64,000 bases of DNA from Ch128b sp964527925 (GTDB lineage Bacteria; Bacteroidota; Ignavibacteria; Ch128b): the NCBI GenBank assembly GCA_964527925.1, contig CAZGQO010000007.1:1-64000 (forward strand), read 5' to 3'. A model generated the notes under the pieces. That model worked only from the letters and a program-made list of their open reading frames with translations, was not told the DNA's origin and did no database searches. Made by a program: the position numbers and the translations under genes. This document shows positions 18,845 through 26,388 of this stretch, piece after piece; position 1 is the first letter of the stretch, and every line of letters begins with the position of its first letter.

Positions 18845-18852
18845 GGATTGAA

Positions 18853-19242
18853 ATGGCAAGATTAAAACATGTAGATGCTTTTTGTAGTTATTGCAACAAG
18901 GTTACAAAGATGGAGATTGTCGGAGAGATTGCCATTGCAGGTGATAACAGAAAATGGACAAGATGCAAAACTTGCAAGCATACAATGGCAATTGCAGTTG
19001 ATGCAAATATAAAATCATCTCAAAACCTTGATCTTTCTGCAATTAAAATAGAAGATTGCAAGATTTATAAACCAACAGCGACTTTTGAAATTGGTGATTC
19101 AATTTATCATAAAGAATGGGATGATGTTGGAAAAGTTGTTGGTAAAGAAACCACAGCTTCTGGTGTAAAAGCCATAGTAGTTGAGTTTGAAAAATCAGGA
19201 CAAAAAAAATTATTAGAACAATTTCAAGTACAACCAAATTAA
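18853..19242 (+). CDS. Zinc-ribbon protein with C-terminal CarD/Tudor-like segment
   Basis: A 129-aa protein. I chose the ATG at 18853, which has GAGG six bases upstream; an in-frame TTG at 18841 would overlap the usp stop. Cys pairs at 11/14 (CSYC) and 38/41 (CKTC) form a likely zinc ribbon. Residues about 80-129 (FEIGDSIYHKEWDDVGKVVG, then VEFEKSGQKKLLEQF) look like the small SH3/Tudor-like fold of CarD or UvrD C-termini (fold-level guess). It lies between usp and rpsU (12-bp gap to the rpsU start). A nucleic-acid- or ribosome-associated role is inferred. Confidence 0.75.
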   Translation: MARLKHVDAFCSYCNKVTKMEIVGEIAIAGDNRKWTRCKTCKHTMAIAVDANIKSSQNLDLSAIKIEDCKIYKPTATFEIGDSIYHKEWDDVGKVVGKETTASGVKAIVVEFEKSGQKKLLEQFQVQPN

Positions 19243-19254
19243 CGGAGGTAATTT

Positions 19255-19455
19255 TTGGTCGGAATAATTATTGGTGAAAACGAAAGTCTCGATAAAGCAC
19301 TAAAACGATTCAAGAAAAAATACGAAAGAGCTGGAATCTTAAAAGAATACAAAAAAAGAACTTTCTACTTGAAGCCATCAGTTAGAAAGAAGATGAAGCA
19401 GGCTAAAGCAATTAGAAGGCTTCAAAAATTGATGAAAGAAGAAATGGAAAAGTAG
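19255..19455 (+). CDS. rpsU: 30S ribosomal protein S21
   Basis: A 66-aa basic protein with the S21 pattern: GENESLDKALKRFKKKYERA, then ILKEYKKRTFYLKPSVRKK. The start is TTG at 19255, supported by a strong GGAGG at 19244-19248 with 6-bp spacing. S21 binds the small subunit near the 16S 3' end and helps initiation. The bacterium thus has S21, which some lineages lack. Co-transcription with the zinc-ribbon gene is likely from the 12-bp gap. Confidence 0.95.
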   Translation: MVGIIIGENESLDKALKRFKKKYERAGILKEYKKRTFYLKPSVRKKMKQAKAIRRLQKLMKEEMEK

Positions 19456-19503
19456 TTCTTTTTCCATCCTTAAATCATAGATAATTCTTCGTTAAAAAAT
19501 TTT

Positions 19504-20275
19504 TTAAAACAATAAATCTTTGTCAGGTGTATCGCAGAAGGTAAAGGAATTTTTATCTTTCTTGTCGATACACCCATGTTCAAGCATTGCATCAAAATTC
19601 AAAACTTTTTTCCAGTACGTAGTTCCATAAATTACAACAGCCATCTTTTTAGATATCTTTCCTGTTTGAATCAAAGTAAGAACTTCAAATAACTCATCCA
19701 GTGTTCCACATCCACCCGGAAAGATTACAAGCGCTTTTGCAAGATAAACCAGCCAGAATTCTCTCATAAAGAAATAATTAAATTCAAAACTTAATTCTTC
19801 ATTCACATATTTATTGACAAATTGCTCAGTCGGAATTGAGATATTCAATCCAATGGTTTTTCTTTTCCCTTCCCGAGCTCCCCTATTAGCCGCTTCCATA
19901 ATTCCTGGACCACCACCTGTACATATGACAAATCTTCTTCCACCCGAAGGTAAAGTCTGAGACCATTCAGTAAGCATTTTAAATAATTGAAACGCATCTT
20001 CATAATATTTTGACATTTCAATCGCAACTTGAGCTTTCCTTAATGTTTCAGGGAAGTCGGGAAATTTTTTAGGATCCAGTTTTTTGATTTCATTGTACAT
20101 TTTTTGTGCTGACTTACGATCAACTATGCGAGCACTTCCAAAAAAGACAATTGTATCTTTAATGTTTAATTTATTAAACCTGCTTTGTGGTTCAAGAAAT
20201 TCAGCAATTATTCTTATTGATTCTGGCGTCTGGAGAATTTAAGAAATCAAGATTTTTGAATGCTTTAATTGACAT
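19504..20275 (-). pseudogene. LOG-family (TIGR00730-type) gene with an apparent 1-nt frameshift near its start
   Basis: An ATG at 20275 begins MSIKAFKNLDFLNSPDARI, but the frame then hits a stop. Dropping one A at 20217/20218 continues it as IRIIAEFLEPQSRF, then DTIVFFGSAR, and joins the long downstream frame to 19504, giving 256 aa, the usual LOG length. The intact downstream part (198 codons from the Met at 20100) keeps the LOG motifs GGGPGIMEAANRGA and PGGCGTLDELFE (canonical PGGxGTxxE). LOG enzymes hydrolyse nucleoside 5'-monophosphates such as cytokinin ribotides; many bacterial members are uncharacterised. Either a real frameshift mutation or a sequencing error in the AA pair. No long homopolymer is present that would suggest programmed slippage. 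Confidence 0.8.
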
Positions 20276-20291
20276 TTTTATCCCTTTCGAT

Positions 20292-20996
20292 TTAAACTAA
20301 TAATCTCCCACCATCAATGGGGATGGTTGTTCCAGTTATATAATCGTTGTTAATTAAGAATTCTACTGTTTGTATGATATGATTAATCTTACCATATCGC
20401 TGCAATGGGATCTTTGATAAAGGCATCTTTTCTACAGAATCATCATCACCAAATTCAATATAACCTGGTGCAATAGAATTAATTCTTACTTTTGGTGCAC
20501 ATTCAAGAGCAAGTGATTTAGTCAATGCAATAACTGATGATTTTGATATGTGATATAAACTTCTGTTTTTCCATGGAATAATTCCACCTACAGATGAAAA
20601 ATTTATTATTGAAGAATTGTCGCTCATTAAATCCAAAAATGTTTTAATCAAAAAATAAGAAGCTTTCAAATTGATAGTCATTGTTTCATCAAATTCTTGA
20701 TCAGTTACTAGCTTAAAATCTTTCTTTGGAAAAACTCCTGCACAATTGATCAATACATCTAATTGACCAAAAGCAGAACTAACAAAATTATATAACTCAT
20801 CGATTTTACTTAGATTTAAAATATCCCACCGAAATGCAAAAAAGGAATCTTGATCTGGAAGATTTTTTCTGATTTGTTCAATTTTATCAAACGATTTATT
20901 ATAAGTTACAATTAATTTATTCCCTTCACTTAAAAAATGAAGAGATAAAGCACTTCCAATTTTTCCGCTTCCACCAATTATTAAGAGTCGTTTCAT
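20292..20996 (-). CDS. SDR-family oxidoreductase (possible pteridine-reductase-like)
   Basis: A 234-aa short-chain dehydrogenase/reductase. The cofactor-binding glycine motif is GGSGKIGSA (residues 8-16), followed by DVLINCAGVFPKKDF (NAG-type motif changed to CAG) and NFSSVGGI with the catalytic Ser. The catalytic pair is in YHISKSSV, and then comes RINSIAPGYIEFG. The wording ALECAPKVRINSIAPG resembles pteridine reductases/FolM-like SDRs, but this is weak. It ends 16 bp before the LOG gene start, so the two may be co-transcribed. It is divergent from dacB. Confidence 0.88.
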   Translation of the reverse strand: MKRLLIIGGSGKIGSALSLHFLSEGNKLIVTYNKSFDKIEQIRKNLPDQDSFFAFRWDILNLSKIDELYNFVSSAFGQLDVLINCAGVFPKKDFKLVTDQEFDETMTINLKASYFLIKTFLDLMSDNSSIINFSSVGGIIPWKNRSLYHISKSSVIALTKSLALECAPKVRINSIAPGYIEFGDDDSVEKMPLSKIPLQRYGKINHIIQTVEFLINNDYITGTTIPIDGGRLLV

Positions 20997-21051
20997 TTTT
21001 GAGTCAATTTAAGAAATACTAATTTTGCAAGCAATTAAACGATCCGATAAA

Positions 21052-22461
21052 ATGTTTACCATTATGATAATAAAAATATTATTAGTTTTAATACAACTAT
21101 TATCTCAGGGAAATAAATTACAAACAAAAGTTGAATCGATCTTAAAGAAATCGATAAGTAAAAATTCTATTTATTCTGTCACCTGTTATTCTACTAATCA
21201 GAAAAAATTTATTGTTGAAATTAACTCAGATGTTCCATTTATACCTGCATCCACGAATAAATTAATCACAACTGGTACCGCTTTATTTAACTTAGGAATA
21301 AACTTTACAATCAATACAGAAATCTACACTGATGATATGAATCTTAATGATGGTATAATAAACGGAAACATTTATTTCAAGGGTAAAGGCGATCCAACAA
21401 TAACAACTGCTACATTAGATAGTTTGATCAGGAGTATTAAGAAACAAAGCATTTACAAGATAACTGGTGATATAATTATTGATGATACATTTTTTGAAGA
21501 AACATTCGAAAGAAATGAATGGATTGAAGATGAAAACATTTCCGTTCCACTTCCACCAATTTCTTCTGTCACTGTAAATTATAACTCAATCACGCTTAAA
21601 GTAACTGGATCAAAAAAAATAAATCAAAAAGCTTTTGTTGAGGGATCAGAGGATTCTGGTTATTTCACAATAGTAAACAAAACGAAAACATCCAACCGGA
21701 CAACAAGACTTTTAGCTGTATCTAATTTTACTGGTTCGGGAGAAACTATCACAATAACAGGAACAATCAGAAAGAATTTTACTCGCTATTTGAGAGTCCA
21801 CATTAAAAATTCAGCTGCTTATACCGGACATTTAGTTGCATCATTGATTAAAAAACAGAATATCCAATTCAATGGAAAAATTAAAAAAGGTTCTATTCCC
21901 AAACTTGTAAATCTTATTGCTATGAATAAAACACCATTGATCGAATTTCTCAAACCGATTAATAAAAACAGCAATAATTTCTATGCTGAACATTTATTTT
22001 TAATCATAGGTGGAGAATATTCAGGAGGTTATGGCAGCCCTTTTGATGCATCACAGGCAATAAACAGTTTCTTAAAATCAATTCATATCTACAATAAAGA
22101 TTTCAATATCGTTGATGGTTCCGGTATTTCTCGAAAAAATTCTATCTCTACAAGAATGCTAGTTAATTTTTTGAATCATATATATTTGACCCCTGGAATA
22201 TTTAACGAGTATTACAATTCCCTTTCGATACCACAAATTGATGGAACTTTACAGAATCGAATGAGTAGTTTATTCCCGCCAGATAGAATGCGAGCAAAGA
22301 CCGGTACTTTGAATGGTGTTGTATCTCTGGCTGGGTATGTAGTCTCAAAAAGTGGTGATTTACTCATCTTTGCCATCAATTTTAATTATTCGAAGGGGAA
22401 CACATATAAATTACGTCAAATTCAAGATGATATTATTACACTAATTGCTGATTCCTATTAA
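21052..22461 (+). CDS. dacB: D-alanyl-D-alanine carboxypeptidase/endopeptidase (PBP4 type, peptidase S13)
   Basis: A 469-aa periplasmic peptidoglycan hydrolase. I chose the ATG at 21052, giving MFTIMIIKILLVLIQLLSQG as signal peptide; an upstream TTG at 21025 only adds a charged tail. The active-site SxxK is PASTNK (Ser67, Lys70), the SxN is in KNSNNFYAEHL, and the KTG box is AKTGTLNGVVSLAGYV near the C-terminus. The inserted domain with DDTFFEE and NEWI wording after the SxxK is typical of S13 enzymes. It cleaves D-Ala-D-Ala or cross-links during wall remodelling (family knowledge). Confidence 0.93.
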   Translation: MFTIMIIKILLVLIQLLSQGNKLQTKVESILKKSISKNSIYSVTCYSTNQKKFIVEINSDVPFIPASTNKLITTGTALFNLGINFTINTEIYTDDMNLNDGIINGNIYFKGKGDPTITTATLDSLIRSIKKQSIYKITGDIIIDDTFFEETFERNEWIEDENISVPLPPISSVTVNYNSITLKVTGSKKINQKAFVEGSEDSGYFTIVNKTKTSNRTTRLLAVSNFTGSGETITITGTIRKNFTRYLRVHIKNSAAYTGHLVASLIKKQNIQFNGKIKKGSIPKLVNLIAMNKTPLIEFLKPINKNSNNFYAEHLFLIIGGEYSGGYGSPFDASQAINSFLKSIHIYNKDFNIVDGSGISRKNSISTRMLVNFLNHIYLTPGIFNEYYNSLSIPQIDGTLQNRMSSLFPPDRMRAKTGTLNGVVSLAGYVVSKSGDLLIFAINFNYSKGNTYKLRQIQDDIITLIADSY

Positions 22462-22509
22462 ACTTTTTTAAGAAATAAGAATCTAAATATTAAAAAAATG
22501 GGGGATTAT

Positions 22510-23448
22510 ATGAACAAAAAACTCTCAATATTCGCAACCTTGTTATTCTCAATCATAATCTTTGGCTGTAACTCAAGTGTAAATGAACCTGACTATCTCG
22601 ATGATGTAATTCTTAATGAATTAATCACCAGTGAAGAATCGGTCTCAAATTTTGACGAAAACTTTGATGATGGTGATGCAACTTCATTTATTCTTGATAA
22701 AGTGCAAACCGATCTCTATCCAATCAAAGTTGGAAGAAGAATTACCAGAATCGAAAGAACATTCAACAAAGAAGTTGTTGGTGATTCAGCTAAAGTTTTA
22801 GTTACAACAAAATATTCTGGTTTCTTAATAATAGCGGGCAAATTCAACCCAATTACACCAGGAGATACCAATTACTTACCTGATACAATTATTAGTAAAC
22901 CTTTCGTCGAAACAGTCAAAAGAAATGTGACTTTAATCCGTACAAATTCACGAAATGACAGAAACAGAGGATGGAAATTACAGACAATATCTCTATCAGA
23001 AGGATCTACTTCTGTTAAAAACATTCAGCTAACAAAGGTTGAATTATTAATATCTGGACGAGAACCTTTAGTCATCACTGATCCACTCAACACTTACTTC
23101 TTCATTGGTGATCCGAAAAGAGATTTTCCTGAAAGAAAAAGAAATGAATCTGTCACATTGAGAGTCTATCTAACAAGCGATTCCCCTGAAGAAGATTTCG
23201 TCACAATAACATATGGAAGAAAAATTGCTGGTCAAACTTATCGAGTTAAAAGAAAATTGCACTTAGTTTCTTCTGTTCAAAATGGAGATAAGTGGGATAA
23301 AATCTATGAAGGTAACTGGAACATTTTTGTAATGCATCCATTTGGGAGATTTCATTCTATTATTAACTCTGTTACAAATGAAACAATATTCAGTGTTGAA
23401 GGAAGCGTATCAAGTTCAACCTGGGGAATTCCTTATAAAGTTAATTAA
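22510..23448 (+). CDS. Lipoprotein, unknown function
   Basis: A 312-aa predicted lipoprotein: MNKKLSIFATLLFSIIIFGC carries the lipobox Cys20. The ATG at 22510 follows GGGGGA (22500-22505); an ATG at 22498 is too close to be favoured. The mature part is acidic at first (NEPDYLDDVILNELITSEES) and then beta-rich with no recognised domain. It lies 48 bp after dacB and is followed by a strong hairpin terminator at 23476, so it probably ends that transcript. Confidence 0.78.
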   Translation: MNKKLSIFATLLFSIIIFGCNSSVNEPDYLDDVILNELITSEESVSNFDENFDDGDATSFILDKVQTDLYPIKVGRRITRIERTFNKEVVGDSAKVLVTTKYSGFLIIAGKFNPITPGDTNYLPDTIISKPFVETVKRNVTLIRTNSRNDRNRGWKLQTISLSEGSTSVKNIQLTKVELLISGREPLVITDPLNTYFFIGDPKRDFPERKRNESVTLRVYLTSDSPEEDFVTITYGRKIAGQTYRVKRKLHLVSSVQNGDKWDKIYEGNWNIFVMHPFGRFHSIINSVTNETIFSVEGSVSSSTWGIPYKVN

Positions 23449-23475
23449 TAATCATCAACTGAAAGTTTATCAAAG

Positions 23476-23506
23476 AGCTGTCACTTTTGACAGCTATTTT
23501 TGTTTT
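23476..23506 (+). terminator. Rho-independent terminator after the lipoprotein gene
   Basis: A perfect 8-bp stem AGCTGTCA / TGACAGCT with a CTTT loop is followed by ATTTTTGTTTT on the plus strand, 28 bp after the lipoprotein stop. This is a classical intrinsic terminator for the dacB/lipoprotein transcript. Confidence 0.9.
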
Positions 23507-23545
23507 AAATCAAAAAATCTAATCATAAGAATTGTACGCTAATCA

Positions 23546-23582
23546 CTTTAAAATAAAAAAGCCATCTTTATTGAGAGATGGC
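23546..23582 (-). terminator. Rho-independent terminator after secG
   Basis: On the minus strand a 7-bp stem GCCATCT / AGATGGC (8-nt loop, 23561-23582) is followed by TTTTTTATTTT. It lies 28 bp downstream of the secG stop and faces the terminator of the convergent lipoprotein gene. Confidence 0.88.
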
Positions 23583-23609
23583 TCTATAAAAACTTGAAAT
23601 ATTTTGGGG

Positions 23610-23954
23610 TTATTTTGTCGAAGGTTGAGTCGATTGTGTTGGTGGTAAAACTGGTCGAGTGGGTAAAGATTGCATTCCTTTTCGTTGAATTATACTTTCC
23701 TTCATTTTTTCCTGAGAAGAAGAAGGCAGAGCAGTTAGATTAATTACAATTGCTAGTAACATTAACAAAACTGCCAAAACCCATGTCGTCTTCATCAAAA
23801 AATCGGTTGTTCTTCTAACTCCAAAAATTGCTCCCATCTCACCTGGACCACCAAAAGTACCTGCTAATCCACCGCCTTTACTTGATTGAATTAATACAAC
23901 TCCCATCAAGAGAATTGCAATTATCACTGAAATAATCAACAAAAAAGTAAACAT
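23610..23954 (-). CDS. secG: Preprotein translocase subunit SecG
   Basis: A 114-aa inner-membrane protein of the SecYEG channel. The first transmembrane segment is MFTFLLIISVIIAILLMGVV. It is followed by the hallmark LIQSSKGGGLAGTFGGP and a second membrane segment (TWVLAVLLMLLAIVINLTAL). The C-terminal tail is rich in Ser, Gln and Pro. The ATG at 23954 has GGAG five bases upstream. A longer in-frame reading from 24002 crosses the tRNA gene and is rejected. Confidence 0.96.
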   Translation of the reverse strand: MFTFLLIISVIIAILLMGVVLIQSSKGGGLAGTFGGPGEMGAIFGVRRTTDFLMKTTWVLAVLLMLLAIVINLTALPSSSQEKMKESIIQRKGMQSLPTRPVLPPTQSTQPSTK

Positions 23955-23972
23955 ATTAACTCCATTTATTAG

Positions 23973-24046
23973 TAGCGAGGGAGGGATTCGAACCCCCGAC
24001 ACGTGGATTATGATTCCACTGCTCTAACCAACTGAGCTACCTCGCC
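23973..24046 (-). tRNA. tRNA with CAT anticodon (probably elongator Met)
   Basis: A 74-nt cloverleaf on the minus strand: acceptor GGCGAGG / CCTCGCT (G-U at the first pair), T8-A9, D-arm GCTC/GAGC, anticodon stem GTGGA/TCCAC with loop ATCATAA and anticodon CAT (plus-strand bases 24010-24012), and T-arm with TTCGAAT. No CCA is encoded. CAT can also be tRNA-Ile2 modified to lysidine; the sequence alone does not exclude that. The 3' end is 18 bp before the secG start. Confidence 0.93.
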
Positions 24047-24123
24047 ATGCTTTCAAAAATACATTTAACAATTACAAATATAACAACGAAAATATTATTG
24101 ACAAAGAAGTGGATTAAATGATT

Positions 24124-24160
24124 AAGGGACTTTGTACATCATTGCTTTACAAAGTCCCTT
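24124..24160 (-). terminator. Long perfect hairpin downstream of the DUF6588-like gene
   Basis: A 13-bp perfect inverted repeat, AAGGGACTTTGTA (24124-24136) / TACAAAGTCCCTT (24148-24160), lies 13 bp after the stop of the gene ending at 24174. Only a weak U-run follows on the minus strand, so it could be a terminator or an mRNA 3'-end stabiliser. Confidence 0.6.
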
Positions 24161-24173
24161 AGATTATGAGAGT

Positions 24174-25220
24174 TTATATCTTAATGTTAAGTGAGGCACT
24201 CACTGTGTTGTATTTTGCAATATTATAGTCAACACTGATTCCAAGTAATGCTAATTTAAGTGTTGCACCGAGTGTGATTCTTGTAGAATTTTCTCCTTCA
24301 AGTGTATATGAAATTCTCGAAGCCGATGGACCAGTTGGTGTATCATAAACAACATCATAAGCAACATCAATACTTGAACTTTCAAAAGAAAATCCAGCGT
24401 ATGGTTCAATATTTATGAAACCAGGTCCAAATCTTTTTGATGCAAATACTCCAAACATCGAAGCTGATGTTTTAAATACTTTCCCAACTTCCATTGATTG
24501 AGTAAAATATCCAACGGATACATTAACAGGTAATGGGAATGGAATCCACATACCGGGATTGTGCTGTAATCCAAATCCAAAATATTTGAATTTGCCAAGG
24601 TCTGGATTTATGTCGAACTCGGGTAAGTATCTTAAAGCAACAGAAGTTCCAAAGACAGTTCCAACAGTTAACTGAGGTGCTGCAAGTGGTAATGCTGGAA
24701 GTTCTTCCAGATAACCTGTTATAGGAAGAACGATTGTTTTACTTCCGAGAGTCTGTCCCTGAATAACTGCACCTGGGAAAACAACTTTAACAGTATCTTT
24801 TTTAGATCCTACGATAGTTGGACCAGAAATAGAGACTGTAAAATCTCGGTTCAATATTTCATTTTTAATTTGAGTTCTCTGTGCTCCAGTGATATTACTT
24901 GGAATTAATTGTTCAGCTTGAGCCGAATTAAATCTAAACTTACCACTTGAAGCAAAATTTTTATTTGCATCGCCAAAAAGAGTAGCCATAGCGACAAAAC
25001 CAATTTCAATATCCAAACTGAATTTTGTCGCTTTAGGTGCACTGTGAACCCATCCGGAATTTAGGTTTGCCCCAAATGCTGAGCTGATTGGTGCAACATA
25101 GGCTTTGCTTGCGTCACCTGTAATTTTTCCAAGTGTTTCTTCCAGATCATTTGATTGTGCTTGAAGAAAATTGCAAGCAAGGAAAAAGAAAACAATTAAG
25201 AAAGTCATTTGAAGTCTCAT
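24174..25220 (-). CDS. DUF6588-like outer-membrane beta-barrel protein
   Basis: A 348-aa protein. I chose the ATG at 25220, preceded by GGAGGG, giving a signal peptide MRLQMTFLIVFFFLACNFLQAQ. The mature part begins SNDLEETLGKITGDASKAYV and contains APISSAFGANLNSGWVHSAP, wording I associate with the DUF6588 family of Bacteroidota (recall, moderate certainty). C-terminal strands such as VSVGYF, INIEPYAGFSFE and ITLGATLKLALLGISVDYNI, ending SASLNIKI, fit a barrel. Function unknown. It stands alone between the tRNA and the S9 peptidase group. Confidence 0.78.
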   Translation of the reverse strand: MRLQMTFLIVFFFLACNFLQAQSNDLEETLGKITGDASKAYVAPISSAFGANLNSGWVHSAPKATKFSLDIEIGFVAMATLFGDANKNFASSGKFRFNSAQAEQLIPSNITGAQRTQIKNEILNRDFTVSISGPTIVGSKKDTVKVVFPGAVIQGQTLGSKTIVLPITGYLEELPALPLAAPQLTVGTVFGTSVALRYLPEFDINPDLGKFKYFGFGLQHNPGMWIPFPLPVNVSVGYFTQSMEVGKVFKTSASMFGVFASKRFGPGFINIEPYAGFSFESSSIDVAYDVVYDTPTGPSASRISYTLEGENSTRITLGATLKLALLGISVDYNIAKYNTVSASLNIKI

Positions 25221-25387
25221 AGGACCCTCCAGTTTGTTAATAGATATTTTGTTGATATGTTTTTTCATTAGTTTCGATTTTCTTCATTTAATTGCTGGGT
25301 AAATATCCTTTTATTTTAGTCAATATGCAATAAGGCATATAGCGTATAATTCTGTAATAATTAACCGACAAAATTTTGTTTGATTAT

Positions 25388-26386
25388 TCAGGCAAATTTT
25401 TCAAATTCACTTAAAAGATTTTCAAACCTTTCTTTATACAAATTGTGTAAATATTCCATGTCCTTCTCTTCTATCTTAATAAAATCTCTTGAATTTAGTT
25501 GAGCCTGCTCTACTGTTCTAATACCTGGAATAGCAATAGATATCTCTTTATGATCCAACACAAAACTTATTGCAAAAAGACCTGGATCTACTTTGTATTT
25601 TTTTGTCAATTCAAAAAATGGTTGAATTTCCTGTAATGCCAAATTGAGTAATTCTGGATTCAATCTGAATGATCTGTGATCATCTGAAGAAAATCTTGTG
25701 TTCTCATTAAACTTACCTGTTAGTAAACCAAATTGAAGAGGCATTCGAGCAATAATTCCATAATTTTTTTCTTTAGCAAGTGGAATAACCTTTTCTAAAG
25801 CTTTTTGATTTATCACATTCAAAACAACTTGAATTGTATCACCAATATTTCTTTCAGCAAGAAATCTCATCTCTGGTTCAGGATGATAGGTGTTCAATGA
25901 AATTCCCCAGAATCTAATTTTTCCTTCTTGTTTCAATTTTTCCATTGCTTCGATGCATTCACCTCTTTGAAGATGTTCTACACGTGCACTATGCAATTGA
26001 TACAAATCAATATAATCTCGTTTGAGTCTCATCAAACTTTTTTCACAGGCTTGAAGAATATAATCCTTAGAATAATTGAGATTTATCCTGCCATCAGGCA
26101 ATAATTCGTGACCAACTTTTGTTGCAATAATTACATCATTGGGATGATTATGTAAAACTTCACCTAACAACTCTTCACTGTGACCTAAACCATAAAAGTC
26201 AGCGGTATCGAAAAAATTAATTCCAAGATCTATAGCTTTTAATATTGCTCGTTTAGATTCTTCATCATCCACATTTCCCCAACCAATTGGAATATTTCCA
26301 GCCATTGCTGGTCCTCCAATTGCCCATGCACCGTAACCAATTTCGCTGACTTTTAGATTAGTTTTTCCAAGAATTCTGTACTTCAT
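25388..26386 (-). CDS. Aldo/keto reductase
   Basis: A 332-aa AKR-fold oxidoreductase. It starts MKYRILGKTNLKVSEIGYG. Catalytic residues are in place: Asp and Tyr in FFDTADFYGLGHSEELLG, Lys in IATKVG, and His in LYQLHS. Toward the end it has the cofactor-binding AIPGIRTVEQAQLNS. It reduces aldehydes or ketones with NADPH (family knowledge); substrate unknown. The ATG at 26386 lies just after the S9 peptidase stop; an alternative GTG at 26392 overlaps it by 4 bp. The pair is probably co-transcribed. Confidence 0.92.
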   Translation of the reverse strand: MKYRILGKTNLKVSEIGYGAWAIGGPAMAGNIPIGWGNVDDEESKRAILKAIDLGINFFDTADFYGLGHSEELLGEVLHNHPNDVIIATKVGHELLPDGRINLNYSKDYILQACEKSLMRLKRDYIDLYQLHSARVEHLQRGECIEAMEKLKQEGKIRFWGISLNTYHPEPEMRFLAERNIGDTIQVVLNVINQKALEKVIPLAKEKNYGIIARMPLQFGLLTGKFNENTRFSSDDHRSFRLNPELLNLALQEIQPFFELTKKYKVDPGLFAISFVLDHKEISIAIPGIRTVEQAQLNSRDFIKIEEKDMEYLHNLYKERFENLLSEFEKFA

Positions 26387-26388
26387 CT

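Noticed and set aside
23342..23542. Plus-strand ORF overlapping the lipoprotein end and the terminator
   Set aside because: It runs across the hairpin terminator and matches the out-of-frame reading of the lipoprotein gene.
23955..24002. Longer secG N-terminus starting with MSGVRIPPSLL
   Set aside because: It is read through the 3' part of the tRNA gene; the ATG at 23954 has a proper ribosome binding site and gives the standard SecG start.
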